Below, piece by piece: positions 17,092 to 26,755 of a stretch of DNA of 64,000 bases. The position numbers and the translations under genes were made by a program. Below the pieces are notes generated by a model. The model worked only from the letters and a program-made list of their open reading frames with translations. It was not told where the DNA came from and ran no database searches. Positions within the stretch are counted from its first letter, which is position 1. Every line of letters starts with the position of its first letter. The stretch comes from Rhodobacterales bacterium (lineage in GTDB: Bacteria; Pseudomonadota; Alphaproteobacteria; Rhodobacterales; Rhodobacteraceae), in the NCBI GenBank assembly GCA_026400355.1, contig JAPLPE010000013.1, positions 1 to 64,000 on the forward strand. The letters run 5' to 3'.

Positions 17092-18852
17092 ATGCTCAAC
17101 GCCCCGTTCGACCTTTGGTTCCCGATCGCCTCGTCCTCGGACCTTGCCCCGCGTCACGTCTTTCATGCCCAACTTTTCGGGCAGGAGTATGCAGCGTGGC
17201 GGGCCGACGACGGCTATGTCAACCTGTGGGAAAACCGTTGCCTCCATCGCGGTGTCCGGCTTTCAATCGGGATCAACGATGGGGCCGAGCTGAAATGCCA
17301 GTATCACGGATGGCGTTATGCCAACCGGACGGCCGGATGCACCTATATCCCCGCCCATCCTGCTGATGCCCCGGCGCGGACGATCTGCAACAACAAATTC
17401 CCGGTGGCCGAGGCCCACGGCATGATCTGGACGCGGCCCGATGGACGGACCGATGCGCCTCCGCCCCTGCTGTCAGAACCGCTGTCGGATGACGCCATTG
17501 TGCTGCGCCCGCTCCCGGTCAATGCGCCCTCGGAGTTGGCGGCAGAGGTCCTGCTGACCTACCGGTTTCACCCCGAAGGCGATAACAGTTCCGCCGCCGT
17601 GACCGCCAGCAGGGTGGCCCCTTTCACTGTCAGCCTGACGAGCGAAGCTGGGGGCCATACTGCCCGGCTCACGCTTTTCGTCCAGCCCGTTGACTTGGGC
17701 CGGACCATCATACGGGGCTGGCTTTCGGGGGTGACGACACCGGCCGTCCCCCTGCTCCAAGCGCATGATGCCGGCCTTCAGGTGTTGCGTGACCGGTGTG
17801 AAGCGCTTGCCCGTGCTCTGCCGCGACCTGAAGCGACCGCGCCGGTCTATCCGCCCGTCCCGGCGGAATTGGCCGACCTTCCGGCAACAGCAAGATCTGG
17901 CGGTGCTGCGGCACTTCGCGTGACCGTCTCTCGCAAATGGCCTGTGGCCCAAGGCGTGATGGCCTTCGAACTCCGCCCGTTGCGGGGCATTCTGCCGACA
18001 AGCCAGCCGGGGGCCCACATCGACGTGACGCTGCCCAATGGTCTGGTGCGGCAGTATTCGCTTGTGAATGCTCCCGGTGAAACGGCACATTGGGTGATCG
18101 GCGTGAAGCGTGAAACTCCGTCGGGCGGCGGATCAGCATGCCTGCATGACGTGGTCAGGGAAGGCGACGTTCTGGCCGTCTCGGCCCCCCGCAACAACTT
18201 TCCGCTGCGGCAGGATGCGTCGATGACGACGTTCATTGCGGGAGGCATCGGCCTGACCCCGCTTCTTGCCATGGCCCAGACGCTGCACCATCGGGGGCTG
18301 CCTTTTGCCCTGCATGCCTTTGCTGCAAGCCCGGCGCATCTGGCCTTTGCCGACCGTATCGCAGCCCTCAGGCCTCATTCCCGGACCCATTTCGGCAGGA
18401 CACCGGACGAGACGGCCACTGACCTGAAAGACCTGCTCGCAGGCTACGCCCCGGGCCGGCATGTCTATATCTGCGGTCCCGGTCCGATGCTTGAAACCGC
18501 GCGGCGTATCGCGGCCGATCTGGGCTGGCCCGACGCCGCCGTACATTTCGAATACTTCAAGAACACCACCCCTCTTGACCTGTCCTCGACCTTTGAAATC
18601 TCGCTGGCCCGTTCGGCGCTGACGCTGACAGTCCCGCCCGGCCGGTCAATCCTTGACGTCCTGCGTGACAACGGGGTCGAGGTTCCGTCGTCTTGCGGCC
18701 AGGGGGCCTGCGGAACCTGCGCAGTCGCGCTGCTGGAAGGCGAGGCACTGCATCAGGACGTATATCTCAATGCCGGGGACCGGCGGGCCAACCACACGAT
18801 ATTGACCTGCGTGTCCCGGGCCGTCTCGCCCTGCCTCGTGCTGGATGTCTGA
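17092..18852 (+). CDS. Rieske-FNR-ferredoxin fusion reductase (NdmD-like)
   Basis: 586 aa with an unusual domain order. Residues 1-115 form a Rieske domain (Cys50-x-His52, Cys69-xx-His72 in CLHRG and CQYHGW). Residues about 120-275 resemble the helix-grip part of an oxygenase alpha chain (LFVQPVDLGRTIIRGWL) but lack iron ligands. Residues about 280-500 are a flavin/NAD reductase (RQYSLVNAPG, GGIGLTPLLAM, YICGPGPML). The C-terminus is a plant-type [2Fe-2S] ferredoxin (Cys535, 540, 543, 573). Electrons would run NAD(P)H-flavin-ferredoxin-Rieske and then to the iron site of the upstream subunit. NdmD of caffeine-degrading Pseudomonas has this same added Rieske domain. The gene starts 89 bp after the oxygenase gene. 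Confidence 0.87.
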   Translation: MLNAPFDLWFPIASSSDLAPRHVFHAQLFGQEYAAWRADDGYVNLWENRCLHRGVRLSIGINDGAELKCQYHGWRYANRTAGCTYIPAHPADAPARTICNNKFPVAEAHGMIWTRPDGRTDAPPPLLSEPLSDDAIVLRPLPVNAPSELAAEVLLTYRFHPEGDNSSAAVTASRVAPFTVSLTSEAGGHTARLTLFVQPVDLGRTIIRGWLSGVTTPAVPLLQAHDAGLQVLRDRCEALARALPRPEATAPVYPPVPAELADLPATARSGGAAALRVTVSRKWPVAQGVMAFELRPLRGILPTSQPGAHIDVTLPNGLVRQYSLVNAPGETAHWVIGVKRETPSGGGSACLHDVVREGDVLAVSAPRNNFPLRQDASMTTFIAGGIGLTPLLAMAQTLHHRGLPFALHAFAASPAHLAFADRIAALRPHSRTHFGRTPDETATDLKDLLAGYAPGRHVYICGPGPMLETARRIAADLGWPDAAVHFEYFKNTTPLDLSSTFEISLARSALTLTVPPGRSILDVLRDNGVEVPSSCGQGACGTCAVALLEGEALHQDVYLNAGDRRANHTILTCVSRAVSPCLVLDV

Positions 18853-18859
18853 GGGTACC

Positions 18860-19528
18860 ATGATCCGACTTTACGACTACGAACTCTCGGGCAACTGCTA
18901 CAAGATCCGCCTGCTGTGCGGCTTTCTGGGTCTGGCCTACACCTCGGTCCCGATCGAGTTTCATCCGGGACGCGCCCACAAGGGCGCGGATTTCCTGCGC
19001 ATCAACCCTTTGGGCCAATTGCCGGTGATCGACGATGACGGCTTTGTCCTGCGGGATGCGCAGGCCATCCTGACCTACCTTGCCGCCCGCTATGACCCGG
19101 CCCGGACCTGGTATCCCGTTTCAGACGCACGGCTTCTGGGCGAGGTCGGGCAGTGGCTTGCCTTTGCGGACAGCATCACGGCCACGGCCTCTGCCGCAAG
19201 GCTGCATGATTCATTCTTCCATGACCTCGATGTTGATGCCGCCCGCGCCGGTGCCCATCGCCTGTTTCGCATCCTCGATGCCCATCTTTGGTTCGCCGAA
19301 CAGGAAGGCCGGATCTGGCTGTGCCCTGCCCCGCAACCCACCATCGCCGATATCGCCTGCTTTCCCTATGTCATCCTGTCCGAAGAAGGCGGCATCTTTC
19401 TGCAGGACTATCCTGCGATCCGGCGGTGGTGCGACCGGGTCAAGCGCATCCCGGGCTTTGTCCCCATGCCCGGCGTCTTTCCGGCGGGACCGGGACTGCC
19501 GCCCCCCCTGACGGCCGGATCTGTCTGA
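18860..19528 (+). CDS. glutathione S-transferase family protein (NdmE-like position)
   Basis: 222 aa with an N-terminal thioredoxin fold (MIRLYDYELSGNCYKIRLL, then GQLPVIDDDGFVLRDAQAIL, where DAQAI is the glutathione gamma-Glu site) and an all-helical C-terminal domain (ADIACFPYV). In the NdmCDE demethylase a GST-like protein (NdmE) holds the oxygenase and reductase together, and this gene has the same place. A catalytic glutathione role is also possible. The ATG at 18860 was chosen because GAGGG lies 5 bp upstream; an ATG at 18845 overlaps the reductase end. The overlap and spacing show one operon with the two oxygenase genes. Confidence 0.85.
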   Translation: MIRLYDYELSGNCYKIRLLCGFLGLAYTSVPIEFHPGRAHKGADFLRINPLGQLPVIDDDGFVLRDAQAILTYLAARYDPARTWYPVSDARLLGEVGQWLAFADSITATASAARLHDSFFHDLDVDAARAGAHRLFRILDAHLWFAEQEGRIWLCPAPQPTIADIACFPYVILSEEGGIFLQDYPAIRRWCDRVKRIPGFVPMPGVFPAGPGLPPPLTAGSV

Positions 19529-19641
19529 TCTTGCGGCAGACATCTTGCGGTCTGAGAGTCTGCGAACCAGTATCAACCGGAACGGGAATCGGGCCACCCG
19601 AAAGGGAAAGGCGAAACGGGTCTGCAATCTCTGTTCCTTTG

Positions 19642-19694
19642 CCATGATCAATGGCAGGGTTTCCGATGCGACAACGAACAGGTGAGAGCAGATC
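19642..19694 (+). pseudogene. 3' tail relic of a tandem lipoprotein gene copy
   Basis: The 50 bp just before the first lipoprotein gene (gatcaatggcagggtttccg onward) resemble the last 50 bp of each intact copy (catcaatggcaaggttttcg). It appears to be the end of a further, lost copy of the tandem array. Most of the gene body is absent. Confidence 0.5.
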
Positions 19695-20378
19695 ATGACC
19701 GACAGAGACGTAATGCTGGATCAGATGGTCAGTGAGGCGGTCCCCATTCTTCTTCATGGCACGTGCCCGCCCGCCGCGCCCGAGAAAGCGCCCCGTCCCC
19801 GGAAAGCCTGGCCCGCCGCGCTTCTCTTCGCTTTGTCGCTCGCCGCCTGCGCCCCGCCGCCGCCCGAGATCGACATGAACATGGCGGGCTTTCCCGGCCC
19901 GTTCCTCGATCCGCGCTATTGCGACAGCACCGGCGGCGGGTGGCTGCTCGACAGGATGGAAGGCTACACGCTCTGGCAGATGGAGCAGGTGGGCGTCGAT
20001 GACATGGGGGATGTCCAGATCCGGTACGAGATTCGGGACGGGGACCTTGCCTGCCCGGTGTCCTATGTCAGTGCCGAGGCGCCTTGGTCCTTCAAAGACG
20101 GACTGAGCGGCAGTCTTGCCTCCGCATGGCTTCTGCAGACGGACGGCGGAGGATTCAGGGGAGCAGCCCAGCGGGAACTCGAGATCTTCCTGCAGGAGTG
20201 TTACGCCGAGCGAGGGAATGATGCCGTGTGTTGGGAGCAACCGGACGGAACAAGCGGAATGGGCGTGTGGAAAGCGTTCTACAACAAGGTGAACGGTGTC
20301 TCCACATCGCAGTCCATTGTCATCATCAATGGCAAGGTTTTCGATACTAGAACAGAGAACTGGGACCAGATATCATGA
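19695..20378 (+). CDS. putative lipoprotein, tandem copy 1
   Basis: 227 aa, no recognised family. A hydrophobic segment ending in a lipobox (ALSLAACA, Cys near residue 52) predicts an outer-membrane or periplasmic lipoprotein; the 35-residue stretch before the segment is unusually long, so the true start may be internal. After the lipobox come PPPPEIDMNM, GFPGPFLDPR and a conserved LLDRMEGYTLWQMEQVGVDD stretch, with cysteines at YCDSTGG, LACPV, QECYAE and AVCWEQP. It is followed at once (ATGA overlap) by a near-identical second copy. Function unknown. Confidence 0.75.
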   Translation: MTDRDVMLDQMVSEAVPILLHGTCPPAAPEKAPRPRKAWPAALLFALSLAACAPPPPEIDMNMAGFPGPFLDPRYCDSTGGGWLLDRMEGYTLWQMEQVGVDDMGDVQIRYEIRDGDLACPVSYVSAEAPWSFKDGLSGSLASAWLLQTDGGGFRGAAQRELEIFLQECYAERGNDAVCWEQPDGTSGMGVWKAFYNKVNGVSTSQSIVIINGKVFDTRTENWDQIS

Positions 20379-21055
20379 CCTACAGAGACTTGACCGGGGA
20401 TCAGATGGTCAGCGAGGCAATGTTGGCGATGCATGGCCGGCTCCCGTCACCCGCGCGCGCGAGCCGGCCCGAGCTCCTGAAAGCCGGCCTTGCCGCGCTG
20501 GCCTTTGTCGCGGCCCTGTCGGCCTGCGCCCCGCCGCCGCCCGAGATCGACATGAACATGCCGGGCTTTCCCGGCCCGTTCCTCGATCCGCGCTCTTGCG
20601 ACAGCACGGGTGGCGGGTGGCTGCTCGACAGGCTGGAAGGCTACACGCTCTGGCAGATGGAGCAGGTGGGCGTCGATGACAGGGGGGCTGTCCAGATCCG
20701 GTACGAGATACGGGACGGCGACCTTGCCTGCCCGGTGTCCTATGTCAATGCCGTGGCGCCGCAGCGCTTCAAGGACGGGCTGAGCGGGAGTCTTTCCTCT
20801 GCCTGGCTTCTTCAGTCGGACGGCGGAGGATTCAGGGGAGCAGCCCAGCGGGAACTCGAGATCTTCCTGCAGGAGTGTTACGCCGAGCGAGGGACTGATG
20901 CCGTGTGTTGGGAGCAACCGGACGGGACAAGCGGCATGGGCGTGTGGGCAGCGTTCTCCAACAAAGTGAACAGTGTCTTCACATCGCAATCCATTGTCAT
21001 CATCAATGGCAAGGTTTTCGATACTGAAACAGAGAACTGGGACCAGATATCATGA
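20375..21055 (+). CDS. putative lipoprotein, tandem copy 2
   Basis: 226 aa, a recent duplicate of the preceding gene. After the lipobox the two proteins match almost residue for residue, differing at scattered sites such as SVNAVAPQRF versus SVSAEAPWSF regions. The signal segment (LAALAFVAALSACA) has diverged more. The annotated ATG begins MTYRDLTGDQ; internal ATGs at residues 16 and 19 would give a normal-length lipoprotein signal. The stop overlaps the start of a third, truncated copy, which shows how the array grew: each unit ends ATCATGACC and the next begins there. Confidence 0.75.
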   Translation: MTYRDLTGDQMVSEAMLAMHGRLPSPARASRPELLKAGLAALAFVAALSACAPPPPEIDMNMPGFPGPFLDPRSCDSTGGGWLLDRLEGYTLWQMEQVGVDDRGAVQIRYEIRDGDLACPVSYVNAVAPQRFKDGLSGSLSSAWLLQSDGGGFRGAAQRELEIFLQECYAERGTDAVCWEQPDGTSGMGVWAAFSNKVNSVFTSQSIVIINGKVFDTETENWDQIS

Positions 21056-21110
21056 CCTACAGAGACTTGACCGGGGATCAGGTGATCAGCGGGGGATATG
21101 ACCGGTCTTG
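21052..21110 (+). pseudogene. 5' head of a third tandem lipoprotein copy, truncated
   Basis: The first ~45 bp (ATGACCTACAGAGACTTGAC onward) repeat the start of copy 2 almost exactly, then similarity ends. The frame runs on to 21237 with unrelated sequence. The matching 3' end reappears at about 21755-21870, so the third unit seems to have been split by the sequence that now holds the gene at 21265-21735. Confidence 0.6.
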
Positions 21111-21264
21111 GCGGACAACGGGACGGGGCAGGCAGGGGGCGAGTGGCGGGGTGGTGATGCGGATGAGAGACGTGGGTTTTGCAACCCGGCAAAAGGCATC
21201 TCCAGTCTCTGGGCATGGCACGTGGATGACTGAATAGGTCGATTATTGGGGGAAGAGAGGGTTC

Positions 21265-21735
21265 TTGTTCATTGGGACGGGGATTTCCAGGGTCCTGTTG
21301 GCCGTAGCGGCTCTCGGGTTCTTTTGTTTTGCAGCTCATGCAACCGAGAAAATGGCGCAATGCCCGCCGGAATGGGCCTATTACGTGGAGCGGGCCGGTG
21401 CAGTGCGCGAGAGCCTTGGGACGGACGTCGTCCTTCTGTTCGAAAGCCGGGACGGGGATGTGTTCGACTGCCTGGGCCTTGTCGATGATCCGGCGCTGAT
21501 CGACTTGGCCACGCTGATCACGCGCGGCATGCCGTTTGATCGGGAGACACCTCTTGGGGACGATCCAGCGCTCTGGCCGACGAATGTCTGTACGAATGGC
21601 CGGGCCCGCATTCCCGGTCTCGCCTATCATCTCATATCCTTGCCTCGTGATGTCGGTATCCTGGGCAGAGACGCCTGTCGGATTCTCTTCGCCGATTTCG
21701 GGAACTTCCTGATGAAAGGTTATGAGCGTGGGTGA
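21265..21735 (+). CDS. putative secreted protein of unknown function
   Basis: 156 aa from a TTG start, with GGGGGAAGAGAGGG a few bases upstream as ribosome site. An N-terminal signal peptide is likely (VLLAVAALGFFCFAAHATEK, cleavage near residue 26). The mature part has four cysteines (QCPPEW, FDCLGL, NVCTNG, DACRIL), suggesting two disulfides in the periplasm. No family was recognised. It lies between the two halves of a broken lipoprotein copy and is not obviously related to that family. Confidence 0.6.
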   Translation: MFIGTGISRVLLAVAALGFFCFAAHATEKMAQCPPEWAYYVERAGAVRESLGTDVVLLFESRDGDVFDCLGLVDDPALIDLATLITRGMPFDRETPLGDDPALWPTNVCTNGRARIPGLAYHLISLPRDVGILGRDACRILFADFGNFLMKGYERG

Positions 21736-21754
21736 ACTGATCCATGGCGACGAT

Positions 21755-21880
21755 TGTGAGGAGCAACCAGACGGGACAATCGGGATGGGCATGTGGCCAG
21801 CGTTCAGCAATCAGGTGAACCGGGTCACTACGATGAAATCCCTTGTCATCATCAGCGGTACTCAACTGCGCGTCCTCTGA
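21755..21880 (+). pseudogene. 3' part of a decayed lipoprotein copy
   Basis: The sequence gaggagcaaccagacgggac onward reads EQPDGTIGMGMWPAFSNQVN and then SLVIISG, matching the C-terminal EQPDGTSGMGVWAAFSNKVN and SIVIING of copies 1 and 2. It has no upstream part and runs into unrelated sequence before the end of the family domain. It is the other half of the third tandem unit, or a fourth unit. Confidence 0.6.
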
Positions 21881-21953
21881 CCCCCCGCGCCTCTCCGCTT
21901 GCCCTTCCCTCCGCGCCTTGTAGTCTCGGCCAGACGACTCGCGCGAGGACCCC

Positions 21954-23850
<1,897 letters not shown>

Positions 23851-23956
23851 TCGCCCGGCCCGGTCAGGAACCGCCGCCGCAGCCCAAGCGCAAAACAGCG
23901 ATACTGCAGATTTACAGCAGCGTCAGAGCCAGCCGTAGAACGCCCCTCAATGACAA

Positions 23957-23978
23957 AGGGCGGAGTCTCCTCCGCCCT
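23957..23978. terminator. bidirectional terminator between aguB and the polyamine-binding gene
   Basis: AGGGCGGAG-tctc-CTCCGCCCT, a 9-bp perfect stem between convergent genes. On the minus strand it is followed by TTTGT, on the plus strand by CAAT. Position and stem strength support termination from both sides. Confidence 0.7.
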
Positions 23979-24007
23979 CAATCCATTGCAACATCATGAC
24001 GCGGCAA

Positions 24008-25027
24008 TCAGCCCTGCAATTCCGTCCAGATCGCCGTATACAATTCCACCGCTGATGCCGGACAGGTCGGCAGGAACACGCCCGCCGCGCGGAATTCCTC
24101 GGGAATGATCACCTCGGGCGCAGACTTCATGTCTTCGGGCATGAACGCCTCGGACCCGGCAATGCCATTGGCATACCGCGCAAATGACGAAATCATCGCT
24201 GCATTCTCTGGTACCATGATGAAATCAAGGAACAGATAGGCCTCATCGACATTCTGCGCATCGCTCAGCAATGCGACCGAATCCATGAAGATGGGATAGC
24301 CCTCGACCGGATAGCCGAATGCCACATCGGGGTTTTCCAGTCGCGACCGCATCATGGCGCCGTTCCAGTAGACGGTCGCGGCCACATCGCCTGCCGCCAT
24401 CTTCTCGGTCATGCCATAGTCCATAGACAGCCACGACGGCTTGGCGGCCACCAGAACATCGCGTACCTGCCGTAGGATATCCAGGTCCTCGGTGCACATC
24501 TCGCCGCCGACATACATGATCGCCATCGACATCACGTCATTCATTTCCGGCGTGACGTTGATCTTGCCAACCAGTTCCGCCGGCGGCTCGAGCCAGATCG
24601 CCGACGTGTTGATGTCCCCACCATAAACGCTCGTGTTCACGCCAAGGCCGGTTGTCCCCCACTGCCACGGGATCGTGTGGGCCCGACCAGGATCCCAGGC
24701 CACATCCATCCATTCCGGCGCTATGTTGCCATGATTCGGCAGCCGCGACAGGTCAAGCGGCTGGATCAGCCCCAGTTCAACGTAGATCGGCACATAATTC
24801 GCCGAAGGCACCACCAGATCGAACCCGTGCCCGCCCGCCTGAATTTTGGCCAGCGCAGTGTCGTTGCTGTCATAGTCCGTCACCGTCACAGTGATCCCGG
24901 TCTCGGCGGTGAACTTCTCGAGCAATTCCGGCGACGTGTAGTTTCCCCAGTTGTACAGGTTCAGTGTGCCTTCCGCGCTGGCCATACCGGCCGCCAGCGT
25001 GAAGATCGAAGTCAGTGTAAGGCGCAT
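24008..25027 (-). CDS. spermidine/putrescine ABC transporter substrate-binding protein (PotD/PotF type)
   Basis: 339 aa. A signal peptide (FTLAAGMASAEG, cleavage near residue 19) is followed by the PotD landmarks LNLYNWGNYTSPELLEKFTA and, later, VPSANYVPIYVELGLIQPLD and IPWQWGTTGLGVN. The C-terminal part (GYPIFMDSVALLSDAQN) fits the ligand cleft of polyamine-binding proteins. It would capture putrescine or spermidine in the periplasm. It is the last gene of the minus-strand operon amidase-PotA-PotB-PotC-PotD. Confidence 0.88.
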   Translation of the reverse strand: MRLTLTSIFTLAAGMASAEGTLNLYNWGNYTSPELLEKFTAETGITVTVTDYDSNDTALAKIQAGGHGFDLVVPSANYVPIYVELGLIQPLDLSRLPNHGNIAPEWMDVAWDPGRAHTIPWQWGTTGLGVNTSVYGGDINTSAIWLEPPAELVGKINVTPEMNDVMSMAIMYVGGEMCTEDLDILRQVRDVLVAAKPSWLSMDYGMTEKMAAGDVAATVYWNGAMMRSRLENPDVAFGYPVEGYPIFMDSVALLSDAQNVDEAYLFLDFIMVPENAAMISSFARYANGIAGSEAFMPEDMKSAPEVIIPEEFRAAGVFLPTCPASAVELYTAIWTELQG

Positions 25028-25046
25028 ATTGTATCTCCCTTTTTGT

Positions 25047-25850
25047 TCAGTTGCGCTTTCGAGTGGTCAGGAAGAACGCTGTCAGCAGCATCACGGTCAA
25101 CGCCAGCAGCGCGGTGGACAGCGCATTTACCTCGGGCGTCAGTTGCCGCCGCAGTGCACCCAGCATGTAGGTCGGCAGAGTGTCCTGTCCGGCCGATTTC
25201 ACGAATTCGGTAATGATGACATCATCAAGCGAAATGACAAAGGCCAACATCGCCCCAGCCATGATGCCAGGTGTCAGAATAGGCAGCGTGATCCGACGGA
25301 ACGTGGCCCAGGGCGTCGCGTAAAGGTCCGCCGCAGCGGTCTCCAAAGTCAGGTCCATGCCTTCGAGCCGTGCGCGGATTGGCAGATAGGCAAACGGAAT
25401 GCAGAAAGCCGAATGTGCCAGGATGAGGTAGCCAAGCCCCTGATACCCTGTCACCTGACGCACAACCCCGAACAGTATCAATAGCGCCACCGCCGTCACG
25501 ATCTCGGGCACCATCAGCGGTGTGTTGATCATCACATAGATCGGCGTCTGCCCCCGGAAACTCCCCCGCCGCGTCGTCCCCAACGCCGCCATGGTGGCGA
25601 CGGCGGTCGAGATCACGGCGGCAAAGGACGCGATGATCAGCGACCGCGCCGTCGCGGCCTTCACCGTCTCGTTCTCCCAGGCCAGCCGGTACCATTGCAG
25701 GCTGAAACCACCCCATTCCGACACCGAAGTCGAGGCGTTGAACGAATAGCCCACCATCGTCAGGATCGGCAGATACAACAGCACAAACGCCGTCACCGCG
25801 ATCGTCGCGAAGCCCGGTACCCGCGCGACGGAAAAACTCCGGTCAGACAT
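25047..25850 (-). CDS. spermidine/putrescine ABC transporter permease (PotC type)
   Basis: 267 aa with six predicted membrane helices and the EAA loop (AAADLYATPWATFRRITLPI near residue 175) that docks on the ATPase. The N-terminal helix reads VTAFVLLYLPILTMVGYSF, typical of PotC/PotI. The ATG at 25850 overlaps the PotB stop by 8 bp; the longer in-frame start would lie deep in PotB. It pairs with PotB to form the channel. Confidence 0.88.
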   Translation of the reverse strand: MSDRSFSVARVPGFATIAVTAFVLLYLPILTMVGYSFNASTSVSEWGGFSLQWYRLAWENETVKAATARSLIIASFAAVISTAVATMAALGTTRRGSFRGQTPIYVMINTPLMVPEIVTAVALLILFGVVRQVTGYQGLGYLILAHSAFCIPFAYLPIRARLEGMDLTLETAAADLYATPWATFRRITLPILTPGIMAGAMLAFVISLDDVIITEFVKSAGQDTLPTYMLGALRRQLTPEVNALSTALLALTVMLLTAFFLTTRKRN

Positions 25851-26754
25851 CGCGCCGGTCCGTATTCGCCGCACGCACATAGAAGAGAAGCGCCACGGTC
25901 ACCACGATCAGCAGGAGCATGGACAACGCCGACCCCAGCGGCCAATTCCGCCCTTGCCCGAACTGAAGCTCGATGAAATTGCCGATCATCATGTTGTTGC
26001 CGCCACCCAGCACCCGCGGCGTGACATAGGCCCCGAGCGACGGCACAAAGACAAGGATCGACCCCGCCACGATCCCGGGCCGGATGATCGGAAGGATCAC
26101 CCGCCGCAGCACCGCCCAGCGGCTCGCATAAAGATCATACCCCGCCTCGAGAAGGCGCATGTCGAACCGGTCGATTGCGGCGAACAGCGGCAGAACCATC
26201 AACGGAAGATAGACATAAGTCATGCCGATCAGCACCGCTGTATCGGTAAACACCAGCTGGATCGGTTCAGTGATGATCCCCATGCCCAACAGCATTGAAT
26301 TGAGGATGCCATCATTGCGGATCACTTCAAGTATTGCAAAAGTCCGGATCAAGAGATTTGTCCAGAACGGGATCGTGATCAGAAAAAGCCATAGCGAACG
26401 CTGATCGGGTGGCCGCGTCGCGATGAACCACGCCGTCGGCAGGCCGACTGCAAAGGTGATCAGGGTCGTCGTGACCGACAGCTTGACGGAACGCCAGAAG
26501 ATCGCCAGATGCGTGTCATTCAGGCTTACCGTCCCGTCGAATATATCGGTCTTCCAGAAGACCCGGAACCATGCCTCGCCAGAGAAAACCCACTCGACGC
26601 CCGAGTACTCCGCCGGCGTCAGGAACGAATAGACAAGCACGATCAACAGAGGTCCGATGGCCCCCGCTGTCAGGATAAACAGCGCTGGCGCGGACAGAAG
26701 CCAGCCGTTGCGTGCAGTCTGCCTTTCCCGTCCTGCCTCAGTTGCGATGCTCAT
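25843..26754 (-). CDS. spermidine/putrescine ABC transporter permease (PotB type)
   Basis: 303 aa, polytopic, with an EAA motif at LLEAGYDLYASRWAVLRRVI and the periplasmic stretch PAEYSGVEWVFSGEAWFRVF usual for PotB/PotH. The ATG at 26754 lies 1 bp past the PotA stop (TGAGATG), so translation is coupled; a further in-frame start within potA gives a basic, non-family leader. It forms a heterodimeric channel with PotC. Confidence 0.88.
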   Translation of the reverse strand: MSIATEAGRERQTARNGWLLSAPALFILTAGAIGPLLIVLVYSFLTPAEYSGVEWVFSGEAWFRVFWKTDIFDGTVSLNDTHLAIFWRSVKLSVTTTLITFAVGLPTAWFIATRPPDQRSLWLFLITIPFWTNLLIRTFAILEVIRNDGILNSMLLGMGIITEPIQLVFTDTAVLIGMTYVYLPLMVLPLFAAIDRFDMRLLEAGYDLYASRWAVLRRVILPIIRPGIVAGSILVFVPSLGAYVTPRVLGGGNNMMIGNFIELQFGQGRNWPLGSALSMLLLIVVTVALLFYVRAANTDRRDV

Positions 26755-26755
26755 C

